A stretch of DNA of 64,000 nt from assembly GCF_023571765.1 (NCBI RefSeq), contig NZ_JAMJXC010000007.1, positions 124,001 through 188,000 of the forward strand, read 5' to 3'. Positions 16,527 through 24,978 of the stretch are shown piece after piece (the first letter of the stretch is position 1; the number at the start of each line of letters is the position of its first letter). Source of the DNA: Xanthobacter aminoxidans. GTDB lineage: Bacteria > Pseudomonadota > Alphaproteobacteria > Rhizobiales > Xanthobacteraceae. The position numbers were made by a program, and so were the translations under genes. Under the pieces are notes generated by a model that saw nothing but the letters and a program-made list of their open reading frames with translations, was not told the origin of the DNA and searched no databases.

Positions 16527-18083
16527 ATGTTCGATACCCTTTCCGACCGCCTCGGCGGCATACTCGACAAGCTGAAGCGGCGCGGCGCTCTCACCGAGGC
16601 CGACGTCGGCGAGGCCATGCGCGAGGTGCGCCGCGCGCTGATCGAGGCGGACGTGGCGCTGGACGTGGTGCGCTCCTTCACCGACCGGGTGCGCCAGCGC
16701 GCCGTGGGCGTGGAGGTCATCAAGTCCGTCACCCCCGGCCAGATGGTGGTGAAGATCGTCCACGACGAGCTCGTGGCGACTCTCGGCTCCGACGCCGACC
16801 CCATCGACCTGAACGCCCCCGCCCCGGTGCCGATCCTGATGGTCGGCCTGCAGGGCTCGGGCAAGACCACCTCCACCGCCAAGATCGCCAAGCGCCTCAC
16901 CGAACGCGGCAAGCGCAAGGTGCTGATGGCCTCGCTCGACACCCGCCGTCCGGCGGCCATGGAGCAGCTGGCCACGCTGGGCAAGCAGGTGGAGGTCGCG
17001 ACCCTTCCCATCGTCGCCGGGCAATCGGCCGTGCAGATCGCCAGGCGCGCCATCGAGGCGGCGAAGCTCGGCGGCTACGACGTGGTGATGCTCGACACCG
17101 CCGGCCGCGTCACCCTCGATGAGGGGTTGATGGCCGAGGTGGCCGAGGTGAAGGCCGTCACCAAGCCGCATGAAGTGCTGCTGGTCGCCGACAGCCTCAC
17201 CGGCCAGGACGCGGTGAACACCGCCAAGGCCTTCGACGGCCGCGTGGGCCTCACCGGCATCGTGCTGACCCGCGCGGATGGCGATGGTCGCGGTGGTGCG
17301 GCTCTTTCCATGCGCGCCGTCACCGGCAAGCCCATCAAGCTGCTCGGCACCGGCGAAAAGATGGACGCGCTGGAGGATTTCGATCCCCATCGCGTGGCTG
17401 GCCGCATCCTCGGCATGGGCGACGTGGTCGCCCTCGTGGAGCGGGCCGCCGAGAATATCGACATCGAGAAGGCGAAGATCACTGCCGAGCGCATGCGCAA
17501 GGGCACCTTCGACCTTGACGATCTGCGCGGCCAGCTGGAGCAGATGTCCAAGATGGGCGGCCTCGGCGGGCTCATGGGCCTGATGCCCGGCGTCGCCAAG
17601 GTGAAGAACCAGATCGCCGCCGCGAACCTCGACGACAAGGTGTTCAAGCGGCAGGTGGCCATCATCAATTCGATGACCCCCAAGGAGCGCCGCGCGCCCA
17701 AGCTGCTCGACGCTTCCCGCAAGCGCCGCATCGCCGCCGGCTCCGGCACCAAGGTGGAGGAGATCAACCGCCTCCTGAAGATGCATCGCCAGATGGCCGA
17801 CGTGATGAAGGCCATGGGCGGCGCCGCCGGCAAGCGCGGCCCGCTCGCGGGTCTCGCCGGCATGATGGGCTTCGGCGGCGGCGGCCCCTCCCCCGAGATG
17901 CTGCAGGAAATGGCGGAAAAGATGGGCAAGGGCGGCCCCGGCGGAATGCCCGGCGCGCCCGGCGGCCTGCCGCCGAACTTCCCCGGCCTGCCCGGCGGCG
18001 GCCTGCCGTCCAAATTCCCCGGCGGGCTCCCCGGCCTGCCGAAGGGCTTTCCTGGAGTGGGAGGGCCCGGCAAGAAGAAGTAA
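16527..18083 (+). CDS. ffh: Signal recognition particle protein Ffh
   Basis: The SRP54 GTPase that binds signal sequences and 4.5S RNA and docks on FtsY. The N domain covers residues 1-85, the G domain contains GLQGSGKTT (107-115), DTRRPAAMEQL, DTAGR and a TRADGDGRGGAAL segment, and the methionine-rich M domain contains LMPGVAK and KRRIAAGSG. After the M domain an unusual Gly/Pro-rich tail of ~50 residues (GGLPPNFPGLPGGGLP-like) ends in KKK. I chose ATG 16527 (MFDTLSDRLGGIL) over GTG 16521. rpsP follows after a family A repeat. Confidence 0.97.
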   Translation: MFDTLSDRLGGILDKLKRRGALTEADVGEAMREVRRALIEADVALDVVRSFTDRVRQRAVGVEVIKSVTPGQMVVKIVHDELVATLGSDADPIDLNAPAPVPILMVGLQGSGKTTSTAKIAKRLTERGKRKVLMASLDTRRPAAMEQLATLGKQVEVATLPIVAGQSAVQIARRAIEAAKLGGYDVVMLDTAGRVTLDEGLMAEVAEVKAVTKPHEVLLVADSLTGQDAVNTAKAFDGRVGLTGIVLTRADGDGRGGAALSMRAVTGKPIKLLGTGEKMDALEDFDPHRVAGRILGMGDVVALVERAAENIDIEKAKITAERMRKGTFDLDDLRGQLEQMSKMGGLGGLMGLMPGVAKVKNQIAAANLDDKVFKRQVAIINSMTPKERRAPKLLDASRKRRIAAGSGTKVEEINRLLKMHRQMADVMKAMGGAAGKRGPLAGLAGMMGFGGGGPSPEMLQEMAEKMGKGGPGGMPGAPGGLPPNFPGLPGGGLPSKFPGGLPGLPKGFPGVGGPGKKK

Positions 18084-18096
18084 TTCCGCTCTCTCC

Positions 18097-18207
18097 CGTC
18101 ATGGCCGGGCTTGTCCCGGCCATCCACGTCCAGCGGCCTGGCGCATTCCTGCGAGAAGCGTGACGGCGGGACGACGTGGATGCCCGGGACAAGCCCGGGC
18201 ATGACGG
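18097..18207. repeat. Family A palindromic repeat copy (between ffh and rpsP)
   Basis: A 111-bp element starting CGTCATGGCCGGGCTTGTCC and ending CCCGGGCATGACGG, with two inverted arms flanking about 45 bases. It lies 13 bases past the ffh stop and ends 48 bases before rpsP. Confidence 0.9.
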
Positions 18208-18255
18208 CCTCAGACACTCACATCCACCAATCGAACGACCCAAAGGAAGAAGACC

Positions 18256-18621
18256 ATGTCCCTCAAGATCCGTCTCGCCCGCGGCGGCGCCAAGAAGCGT
18301 CCCTACTACCGCATCGTCGTCGCCGACGCCCGCGCCCCGCGCGATGGCCGCTTCATCGAGAAGATCGGCACCTTCAACCCGCTGCTGGCCAAGGATTCCG
18401 AGACCCGCGTGGTGCTCGACACCGAGAAGGCGAAGGCGTGGCTCGAGAAGGGCGCCCAGCCCACCGACCGCGTGGCCCGCTTCCTCGACGCCGCCGGCCT
18501 GCTGAAGCGCGAAGCCAAGAACAACCCGAAGAAGGCCGAGCCCGGCCAGAAGGCCCAGGAGCGCGCCAAGGAGAAGGCCGACAAGGCCGCCGCGGCCGCG
18601 GGTGGCGAAGCCGCCGAGTGA
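18256..18621 (+). CDS. rpsP: 30S ribosomal protein S16
   Basis: A 121-residue S16 with the canonical start [20 protein letters not shown], then [17 protein letters not shown] and [12 protein letters not shown]. The C-terminal ~35 residues are a Lys/Ala/Glu-rich extension typical of alphaproteobacterial S16. A ribosome site GGAAGAAG lies just upstream. In many relatives rimM, trmD and rplS follow; here a strong terminator and pepA follow instead. Confidence 0.98.
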   Translation: MSLKIRLARGGAKKRPYYRIVVADARAPRDGRFIEKIGTFNPLLAKDSETRVVLDTEKAKAWLEKGAQPTDRVARFLDAAGLLKREAKNNPKKAEPGQKAQERAKEKADKAAAAAGGEAAE

Positions 18622-18648
18622 GGCTTTCCTTTCGGGAAGATGAGGAAT

Positions 18649-18676
18649 GGGGGCGCCTGGCGCCCCCTTTTCTTTT
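18649..18676 (+). terminator. Rho-independent terminator after rpsP
   Basis: GGGGGCGCC pairs with GGCGCCCCC around a minimal loop, followed by TTTTCTTTT. It lies 28 bases past the rpsP stop and closes the ffh-rpsP unit. Confidence 0.88.
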
Positions 18677-18853
18677 GCGGCAACGGTTCACAACCGCGCC
18701 CCGGCACCTATCTAAGCCCCAGTCCCGAAAGCTCGGGCGCGGCGGCACCACCGTGACGCTGAGGGCGGTTCCCCCTGTCCGCCGACCGGGCTAGAGAAGG
18801 GCGACGCATATTCTGAATCCATTCTGCCCCTCCCGCTGCTTCTGGAGCGCCTG

Positions 18854-20350
18854 ATGTCCGATCCCGTCACCGTCTCGTTCGCCCGGCTCACCGCCGCCGC
18901 CAAGGGCGTCCTCGTGGTGCTCACCGACGAAAGCCTCGCCTTCGGCACGCAGGCGCAGAAGCTGGTGAAGGGGGCCGACAAGGCGCTGACCCGCGCGTTC
19001 GACGCCGAGAAGTTCAAGGGCAAGGCCTGGAGCGCGCTGGACCTGCTCGCCCCCGCCGGCATCGAGGCGCCGCGCCTCATCATCATCTCGGTGGGCAAGG
19101 CGGCGGACCTGAAGCCCAAGGACTTCCTGAAGCTCGGCGGCCTCATCGCCGGCAAGCTGCCCGCCTCCGCCCGCGAGGCGAGCGTGGTGCTCGACCTGCC
19201 CGGCACCAAGATCTCCGCCGATTCCGCCGCCGAGGTGGCGCTGGGCATCTCGCTGCGCAGCTACAGCTTCGACCGCTACAAGACCAAGAAGAAGGACGAT
19301 GCCGAGCCGACCGCCCGCGCCGTGACCCTCCTCGTCTCCGACGAGGCCGGCACCAAGCGCGCCTATGCCGCCCGGCAGGCGGTGGGCGACGGCGTGCTGT
19401 TCGCCCGCGACCTCGTGAACGAGCCCGCCAACGTGCTCGACCCGCCGGAATTCGCCCGCCGCGCCGAGGAGCATCTTTCCGGCGTGGGCGTCGAGATCGA
19501 GGTGCTGGACGATGCCGCCCTCGCGGAAGCCGGCCTCAAGGCGCTGCTCGGCGTCGGCCAGGGCTCCATCAAGGAAAGCCGCGTCGTGGTGATGCGCTGG
19601 AACGGCGGCCCCAAGGACGAGGCGCCGGTCGCCTTCATCGGCAAGGGCGTCACCTTCGACACCGGCGGCATCTCCATCAAGCCGGCCGCCGGCATGGAGG
19701 ACATGAAGGGCGACATGGGCGGCGCCGCCTGCGTCACCGGCCTCATGTATGCGCTCGCCGCCCGCAAGGCGAAGGTGAACGCAGTGGGCCTCATCGGCCT
19801 CGTGGAGAACATGCCCGACGGTGCTGCCCAGCGCCCCGGCGACATCGTCACCTCGCTCTCCGGCCAGACCATCGAGATCATCAACACCGACGCCGAGGGC
19901 CGGCTCGTGCTGTGCGACGTGCTCTGGTACGCCAAGGAGCGCTTCAAGCCCAAGTTCATGATCGACCTCGCGACCCTCACGGGCGCGATCCTGGTGGCGC
20001 TGGGCTCGGAATATGCCGGCCTCTTCTCCAACGACGACGAACTATCCCAGCGCCTCACCCAGGCCGGTCAGGAGACCGGCGAGCGGGTGTGGCGCATGCC
20101 GCTCGGCCCGGAATACGACAAGCTGATCGACTCGAAGTTCGCCGACATGAAGAACACCGGCGGCCGCAACGCCGGCTCCATCACCGCCGCCCAGTTCCTG
20201 CACCGCTTCGTGGACAAGACCCCGTGGGCGCATCTCGACGTGGCCGGCACGGCCATGTCCTCCCCCGCGAGCGACATCAACAAGAGCTGGGGCTCGGGCT
20301 GGGGCGTGCGCCTGCTCGACCAGCTGGTGAAGGACCACTACGAGGGCTGA
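18854..20350 (+). CDS. pepA: Leucyl aminopeptidase
   Basis: A 498-residue M17 cytosolic aminopeptidase that needs two metal ions. The family signature [10 protein letters not shown] lies near residue 343, preceded by the metal-binding [28 protein letters not shown] region whose key residues are the Lys in GKG and the Asp in FDTGG. The N-terminal ~170 residues are the macro-like regulatory domain, which in E. coli PepA also binds DNA. ATG 18854 was chosen. It stands alone, with rpsP upstream behind a terminator and a repeat downstream. Confidence 0.96.
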   Translation: MSDPVTVSFARLTAAAKGVLVVLTDESLAFGTQAQKLVKGADKALTRAFDAEKFKGKAWSALDLLAPAGIEAPRLIIISVGKAADLKPKDFLKLGGLIAGKLPASAREASVVLDLPGTKISADSAAEVALGISLRSYSFDRYKTKKKDDAEPTARAVTLLVSDEAGTKRAYAARQAVGDGVLFARDLVNEPANVLDPPEFARRAEEHLSGVGVEIEVLDDAALAEAGLKALLGVGQGSIKESRVVVMRWNGGPKDEAPVAFIGKGVTFDTGGISIKPAAGMEDMKGDMGGAACVTGLMYALAARKAKVNAVGLIGLVENMPDGAAQRPGDIVTSLSGQTIEIINTDAEGRLVLCDVLWYAKERFKPKFMIDLATLTGAILVALGSEYAGLFSNDDELSQRLTQAGQETGERVWRMPLGPEYDKLIDSKFADMKNTGGRNAGSITAAQFLHRFVDKTPWAHLDVAGTAMSSPASDINKSWGSGWGVRLLDQLVKDHYEG

Positions 20351-20387
20351 GGCTCGCCTCTTTCACGGCCGTCGCCTCTCTCACAAC

Positions 20388-20494
20388 CGTCGCCCTCCGG
20401 CTTGACCGGAGGGCCCATCTCCCCGCTTGAGCCGAGGCGGGGAGGGAGAGGCAAATGGCGCCATGGGTCCTCCGGTCAAGCCAGAGGACGACGG
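20388..20494. repeat. Family A-like palindromic repeat, CCTCCGG variant
   Basis: The outer arms CGTCGCCCTCCGGCTTGACC and GTCCTCCGGTCAAGCCAGAGG face each other across a GC-rich centre (CCCCGCTTGAGCCGAGGCGGGG). It has the same two-arm design as family A but a different core word. It lies downstream of pepA. Confidence 0.65.
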
Positions 20495-20513
20495 CAGATG
20501 AGACAGGAAGGCG

Positions 20514-20633
20514 TTATTCCGCGGGCCCAGCGTGGGGCGGATGCTTCGGCTCGGTCAGGCGCACGGCGGCATAGCCCATCGCGATCACCACGAGGGGCAT
20601 GACCACATAAGCATAAAGCCAGAGGCCGGTCAT
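20514..20633 (-). CDS. 39-residue single-pass membrane microprotein
   Basis: A very short frame reading MTGLWLYAYVVMPLVVIAMG and ending in a polar tail, YAAVRLTEPKHPPHAGPAE. It has one clear transmembrane helix (residues 4-24). Its ATG overlaps the stop of the 79-codon gene upstream by four bases (ATGA on the minus strand), a typical coupled operon arrangement that supports reality despite the length. I do not recognise a family. The proline/histidine-rich tail would face one side of the membrane. Possibly an accessory subunit of an unidentified complex. Confidence 0.62.
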   Translation of the reverse strand: MTGLWLYAYVVMPLVVIAMGYAAVRLTEPKHPPHAGPAE

Positions 20634-20869
20634 ATCAGTCGTCCAAGCACGCTTCTTGCCATGAAATGTAGCACACCTGCCGCGGCCAGCCAAAATACGC
20701 TACCCAGGGCAATGAGTGGGCCATGGGACGGGGACCCTGCGGCCGCCCCTCCCAGACCGTAAAGCGATGCAACGGCCGGCCCCAGCGCACCGACCGTGAG
20801 ACAGGCGGTCGAGGCCCGGTCGAGAGCATTGGCCGTCAGCTTGGTGCGCTCGTTCTGGATGAGGCTCAT
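20630..20869 (-). CDS. Small two-helix membrane protein
   Basis: A 79-residue protein beginning MSLIQNERTKLTANALDRAS, with two hydrophobic segments (about residues 22-44 and 51-70) and a basic C-terminus ARSVLGRLI. An ATG nine bases earlier (20878) is also possible. It is translationally coupled to the 39-residue membrane microprotein. It resembles small uncharacterised membrane proteins of Hyphomicrobiales, but I cannot name a family. It is divergent from holC; the intervening ~90 bases would carry both promoters. Confidence 0.65.
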   Translation of the reverse strand: MSLIQNERTKLTANALDRASTACLTVGALGPAVASLYGLGGAAAGSPSHGPLIALGSVFWLAAAGVLHFMARSVLGRLI

Positions 20870-20959
20870 GGGCCGCATATGGATGCCGCCCCCGCGCCGG
20901 TCAAGCCAGACGGCGGCGGCGCAGGACATCACGCGGCGCCGCGTGCTAGCCTCCCCGCA

Positions 20960-21412
20960 ATGACCGAAATCCTCTTCTACCACCTTGAGCGCCGCCCTCT
21001 GGAGCAGGTGCTGCCGATGCTGCTGGAGAAGTCGCTGGAGCGCGGCTGGCGGTGCGTGGTGCAGTGCGGGTCGGCGGAGCGGCGGGACGCGCTCGATTCC
21101 CATCTGTGGACCTACAGCGAGGCCTCCTTCCTGCCCCACGGCACGGAGGCGCAGCCGCTGCCCGAGCGCCAGCCGGTGCTCATCGCCACCTCCGAGGCGA
21201 ACCCCAACGGCGCGCAGGTGCGTTTTCTGGTGGATGCGGTGCCGCTCGCCGATGCCTCGCCCTATGCGCGCGTCGTCCACCTCTTCGACGGGCGGGACGA
21301 CGAGCAGGTGGCCAAGGCCCGCGAGCGCTGGCGCGAGGCCAAGGCGGTGGCCGGCAACGAACTCACCTACTGGCAGCAGGACGAGAACGGGCGCTGGGTG
21401 CGCAAGGCGTGA
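20960..21412 (+). CDS. holC: DNA polymerase III subunit chi
   Basis: A 150-residue chi subunit of the clamp-loader complex that links the polymerase to SSB. It opens MTEILFYHLERRPLEQVLPM and contains RGWRCVVQCGSAERRDALDSHLW, FLPHGTE, and the C-terminal VHLFDGRDDEQVAKARERW and LTYWQQDENGRWV, all hallmark alphaproteobacterial HolC segments. The ATG at 20960 was chosen. In many relatives holC lies near pepA, as here. It is followed by a family A repeat. Confidence 0.95.
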   Translation: MTEILFYHLERRPLEQVLPMLLEKSLERGWRCVVQCGSAERRDALDSHLWTYSEASFLPHGTEAQPLPERQPVLIATSEANPNGAQVRFLVDAVPLADASPYARVVHLFDGRDDEQVAKARERWREAKAVAGNELTYWQQDENGRWVRKA

Positions 21413-21453
21413 GAATTGCCCTGCGTTACTGCAGGAAGAATCACCCCGTCGTC

Positions 21454-21559
21454 CGTCATCGCCCGCCTTGTGCGGGCGATCCACGGTGGGGCCGGGTCCA
21501 CACCTTCGAACATGGCTCAAGCGGCAGGTGGATCGCCCGGACACGCCGGGCGATGACGG
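21454..21559. repeat. Family A palindromic repeat (TCGCCCG variant)
   Basis: A 106-bp element opening CGTCATCGCCCGCCTTGTGC and closing CCGGGCGATGACGG, two arms around ~40 bases. It lies 41 bases after the holC stop, in the gap to the convergent holin-like gene. Confidence 0.85.
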
Positions 21560-21609
21560 CGCTCATGAAGGGAGGCATTCCTCCCGCACGCATAAGGCTC
21601 TGCCTGCCC

Positions 21610-22059
21610 CTACGCCCGCGGACTGCGGCGGAACAGGCGGGTGAGCAGCGTCAGCACCGGCAGGATCAGCCCCGGCACGGCGGCGAGCGAGGCGTAGGAG
21701 GCGACGTTGGCCTGGGTGGCGCGCAGGTCCGCGGCCACCGCATCCATGGCCGACTGGCTCACCTGATTGGCCAGCGCCAGCTCGCGCGAGGGCTTCAGCA
21801 TGGCGCCGATGATGGCCACGATGAGCGCGAGGAAGAGCCCTCCGCCGCCCACCACCACGGCCGCCCAGATCGGCCCCATGGATTGCTCCAGCGCCAGGAA
21901 CAGCGCGACGCCCAGCATCACCACGCCGAAGCTCGCCACCAGAGCGGCGAAGGCGAACAGGCCGGCGCGGGCCGCGATGTGGCGCAGGTGGATTTCGGCA
22001 ATGATGGTGTTGGTGCGCAGCAGAATCTTCAGATTCCGCATCAGCTGGTCGAAATTCAT
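21610..22059 (-). CDS. Phage holin family / YqjE-like membrane protein
   Basis: A 149-residue protein with two central membrane segments (about residues 32-56 and 63-88) framed by amphipathic helices, the layout of the Actinobacteria/YqjE 'putative holin' superfamily. It ends in a third hydrophobic stretch, AVPGLILPVLTLLTRLF. The ATG overlaps the upstream YqjD-like gene by four bases, so the two are coupled. These proteins are usually not phage lysis proteins but ribosome- or membrane-associated stress proteins; no phage genes surround it. Confidence 0.78.
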   Translation of the reverse strand: MNFDQLMRNLKILLRTNTIIAEIHLRHIAARAGLFAFAALVASFGVVMLGVALFLALEQSMGPIWAAVVVGGGGLFLALIVAIIGAMLKPSRELALANQVSQSAMDAVAADLRATQANVASYASLAAVPGLILPVLTLLTRLFRRSPRA

Positions 22060-22298
22060 CCCGCGTCCCTTCCTCTGCGCACAACCCTGACCGGCCGGAG
22101 CAGCGAGCCTGCCACCGCCCCCGCCAGAAACGACACGGCCATCCACGCCAGGGGGTTCATCCGCACGGCCCGCCGCGCCTTCGCGCCGCCCGCCGCCTCA
22201 GGTCCGCTCGGCGGTCCCTTGGCCATGGCCGCCTTCAGCGCCACCCCTGCCAGCTCGCTCTTGAGCTCGACCAGCTCGGATTCCCGTTCGTCGCCCAT
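22056..22298 (-). CDS. YqjD/ElaB-like tail-anchored small protein
   Basis: An 80-residue protein with a soluble charged helix (RESELVELKSELAGVALKAA) and a C-terminal membrane helix (NPLAWMAVSFLAGAVAGSLLRP) followed by arginines. This is the design of DUF883/YqjD-type inner-membrane ribosome-binding proteins, though family membership is inferred from architecture only. GGAGG lies six bases before ATG 22298. It is the first gene of a two-gene unit with the holin-like gene. Confidence 0.72.
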   Translation of the reverse strand: MGDERESELVELKSELAGVALKAAMAKGPPSGPEAAGGAKARRAVRMNPLAWMAVSFLAGAVAGSLLRPVRVVRRGRDAG

Positions 22299-22487
22299 AC
22301 CGCCTCCCGGAACGTCTCCGGGCCGCCTGAGAGGGAAGCACCGTGCGCCGCCCTGTCAAGCCGCCCTGCGCAAGGACAACTTCCGGATCGGTCGATTGAT
22401 CCCCGCGCCCGGGCTTCAAGGCGACGGAAAGAGGCTCTAGCATCGCCCTCCCGCCCAAGGACGATCCCAAGAGAAGGCCTGCCCCCA

Positions 22488-23132
22488 ATGAGCCCGACCC
22501 CCGCCGCGCCGCGCACCCTCGACTATTTCTTCTCCAGCGTGAGCCCCTGGACCTTCCTGGGCCACGGCCCGGTGATGGCGCTCGCCGCGCGCCATGGCGT
22601 CAATGTGCGCTTCCATCCGGTGGCCCTCGGCCCCGTCTTCGCGGAAACCGGCGGCCTGCCGCTCGCCAAGCGCGCCCCGCCGCGCCAGCGCTACCGCATT
22701 CTCGAGCTTCAGCGCTGGCGGCAGAAGCGCGGCGTGGACCTCAACGTCCACCCCGCCCACTGGCCGTTCGACGGCACGCTGGCCGACCAGACCATCCTCG
22801 CCGCCATCGAGGCCGGGCACGCGCCCGGCGCGCTGATGGAGCGGATCTTCTCCGGCGTCTGGGTCCGGCAGGAAAATCTCGGCCTGCCCGAGGTCATCGC
22901 CGCCTGCGCCGACGCGGTGGGCCTGCCCGGCGCCGAGCTGGTGGCGGCGGCGGGCGAGGAGAAGATCGCCGCGCTCTATCTGGAGAACCGCGCCAAGGCG
23001 CTCGCCGCCGACGTGTTCGGCGCGCCGTCCTATGTGCTGGATGGCGAGGTGTTCTGGGGCCAGGACCGCATCGACCTGCTGGACGACGCCCTCACCTCCG
23101 GCCGCGCGCCCTATCGGCCGGACGTGGCCTGA
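22488..23132 (+). CDS. 2-hydroxychromene-2-carboxylate isomerase-type DsbA-fold protein
   Basis: A 214-residue thioredoxin-fold (DsbA/kappa-GST) protein. The family opening YFFSSVSPWTFLGH supplies the conserved serine instead of a CXXC pair. RAPPRQRYRILELQRWRQKRGVDLNVHP and the C-terminal FGAPSYVLDGEVFWGQDRIDLLDDAL match glutathione-dependent 2-hydroxychromene-2-carboxylate isomerases of naphthalene catabolism. No other naphthalene genes are near, so its natural role may be a different glutathione-linked isomerisation. ATG 22488 chosen. Confidence 0.88.
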   Translation: MSPTPAAPRTLDYFFSSVSPWTFLGHGPVMALAARHGVNVRFHPVALGPVFAETGGLPLAKRAPPRQRYRILELQRWRQKRGVDLNVHPAHWPFDGTLADQTILAAIEAGHAPGALMERIFSGVWVRQENLGLPEVIAACADAVGLPGAELVAAAGEEKIAALYLENRAKALAADVFGAPSYVLDGEVFWGQDRIDLLDDALTSGRAPYRPDVA

Positions 23133-23231
23133 AGTCCCCTGCCCCCTTCCGGCCCCGATCGGCGTGATTATCTAGCGGGAATGACGCGGCGGAACGGGCC
23201 GCGGACGTGACGGCGGGATTTGGAGGCGCGC

Positions 23232-23705
23232 ATGGTCTTCCCGGCTCATCCGGCGCATTCGGCCGGTCTCGCGGCGGTCCTCGCCGCGAGCCTTCTGGCG
23301 GCCCCTGCCCTCGCGCAGGCGCAAGTTCCGCCCGTGCCGCCCGGCGACACCACGGCGCCGCGCTTCTCCTTCGCCCCGGTGGAGGGCGGCGCGCTGAAGC
23401 TCGACCGGGAGACCGGCCGCGTCTCCCTGTGCGCCAAGCGCGGCACGGGCTTCACCTGCGAGGCGGTGCCTGACACGCGCGATGCCTATGAGGCGGAGAT
23501 CGCCCGCCTTCAGGGGGAGGTGGACACCCTGCGCCGCTCGGCCCAGCTTCCACCGCTCCCGCCCCTGCCGCCGACACAGGGGCCGAACGCCAGCCCCGAC
23601 ACCTCAGACATGGACCGCGCCCTCGACTATGCCGAGCGCTTCTACAAGCGCCTGCGCGGCCTCATCGACGAATTCCGCGCGCCCAACGGGCAGGAGAAGC
23701 TCTGA
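23232..23705 (+). CDS. Secreted protein of unknown function with coiled-coil
   Basis: A 157-residue protein with a signal peptide ending near PALAQA, then RFSFAPVEGGALKLDRETGRVSLC and KRGTGFTCEAVPDTRDAYEAEI, a small beta domain with two cysteines, and then a helix EIARLQGEVDTLRRS that is probably a short coiled coil. A proline-rich linker PPLPPLPP precedes the C-terminal helix. The same 'LDRxTGxVSxC' pattern occurs in many uncharacterised alphaproteobacterial periplasmic proteins. ATG 23232 has GGAGG six bases upstream. Confidence 0.78.
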   Translation: MVFPAHPAHSAGLAAVLAASLLAAPALAQAQVPPVPPGDTTAPRFSFAPVEGGALKLDRETGRVSLCAKRGTGFTCEAVPDTRDAYEAEIARLQGEVDTLRRSAQLPPLPPLPPTQGPNASPDTSDMDRALDYAERFYKRLRGLIDEFRAPNGQEKL

Positions 23706-23750
23706 GAGCGCGAAAGGCCGAGGGGTGGGGGCTTCGCCATTGGCCCCGCC

Positions 23751-23860
23751 CGTCATGCCCGGGCTTGTCCCGGGCATCCACGTCGAGCCGTTTCGCGCTC
23801 ACCTGAGTCGTAGTCCCGGCCGAGCCACGTGGATGGCCGGGACAAGCCCGGCCATGACGG
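23751..23860. repeat. Family A palindromic repeat
   Basis: A 110-bp element with arms CGTCATGCCCGGGCTTGTCC and GGACAAGCCCGGCCATGACGG, each arm itself palindromic. It sits between convergent genes. Confidence 0.9.
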
Positions 23861-23898
23861 CGGGAAAAACAGGGGGCTGGCCGCTGACGCCCCCTCCC

Positions 23899-24855
23899 TC
23901 AGAACTCCGCCAGATACCCGTCGATCCGCTTCAGCGCCTGGTCGGCGATGGTGCCGGGGAAGGCGATGAAGACGTGGCAGCCGCCGGGATAGACCTCCAG
24001 CTCGGTGCCATTCCCCGCCGCCGCCCACGCATTGGCCATGAAGAGCGTGTCGTCCACCAGAGGGTCGCGGCCGCCGACGATGAACAGCGCCTTGGGCAGG
24101 CCCTTGAGGCGCGCCAGCAGCGGCGACACGTCCGGGTCGTCGGCCTTGCCTTCAAGCCGCAGGTAGTTGTCGACGAAGAACTGGATGTCCCGCGTGTTCA
24201 GCACCAGCGGCAGGTCGCCCCAGTTGCGGACGGAGGGGGTCAGGCGCAGGTCGTAGCAACCGGCGGTGAGCACGGCGACGGAGAAGGGCGTGAGGCCGTG
24301 GCGGTCACGCAGCCGCACGAGGGTCGCGACCGCCAGCGTCGCGCCGCCCGATTCCCCGCCGATGGCGAAGCGCTCGGTGCCGAAGCGGGCCTTCGCCTCC
24401 TTCACCAGCCAGAGGGCGGCCGCTTCGCAATCGTCCGGGCCGGCGGGATAGGGCACTTCCGGCGCCAGCGCATAATCCACCGAGACCACCGCCAGCCCGC
24501 AATTGGCGGCGATGCGGTCCAGCAGCGCCTCGTTCTCGCGCGCCGAACCCAGCGTCCAGCCGCCGCCATGGATGTGGAAATAGACGCCCCTGGGCGCGCC
24601 GTCCGGCCTGTAGATGCGCACCGGCACCGGGCCGCGCGGGCCGGGAATGGTCTCGGCCGTGGCGCGCGGGCTTTCCGGCGCCAGCGGAAACACGCCCTTG
24701 CCGGCGAGGCGGGCGGCGCGAATCTCGGGCAGCGGGGTGGCCCACCGGTCGGGGATGGCGGACAGGACCTTCACGATGGCATCGTTGACCATGCGCGTGT
24801 CGGGCGCGATGGCCGCATCGGCGAACACGGCGGGATCGAGAACCAGCTTCGACAT
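23899..24855 (-). CDS. Alpha/beta hydrolase, hormone-sensitive lipase-type esterase
   Basis: A 318-residue esterase. The HSL-family oxyanion motif HGGGW lies at residues 96-100, the nucleophile elbow GGESGG has S169, the acid is in GGRDPLVDD and the histidine in YPGGCHVF. The cap region spans about residues 1-60 and 190-220. Such enzymes hydrolyse short-chain acyl esters; natural substrates are usually unknown. ATG 24855 is the family-typical start. It lies downstream of a family A repeat and is divergent from the YjbQ gene. Confidence 0.9.
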   Translation of the reverse strand: MSKLVLDPAVFADAAIAPDTRMVNDAIVKVLSAIPDRWATPLPEIRAARLAGKGVFPLAPESPRATAETIPGPRGPVPVRIYRPDGAPRGVYFHIHGGGWTLGSARENEALLDRIAANCGLAVVSVDYALAPEVPYPAGPDDCEAAALWLVKEAKARFGTERFAIGGESGGATLAVATLVRLRDRHGLTPFSVAVLTAGCYDLRLTPSVRNWGDLPLVLNTRDIQFFVDNYLRLEGKADDPDVSPLLARLKGLPKALFIVGGRDPLVDDTLFMANAWAAAGNGTELEVYPGGCHVFIAFPGTIADQALKRIDGYLAEF

Positions 24856-24978
24856 GGAAGAACCCTGATCGTTGGGCGTCGCCGCCCGAAAAGGCGGCGC
24901 GGCAGGCCGTGAACTGGTACGTGGCGGGCGAACACCGCGCAAGAAGCGAACACCGCGCAAGCAGGAGGAGACATCACC

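Noticed and set aside
21610-22298. Prophage remnant suggested by the holin-like gene
   Set aside because: No endolysin, integrase, capsid or terminase genes are near. The pair matches the chromosomal YqjD-YqjE layout instead.
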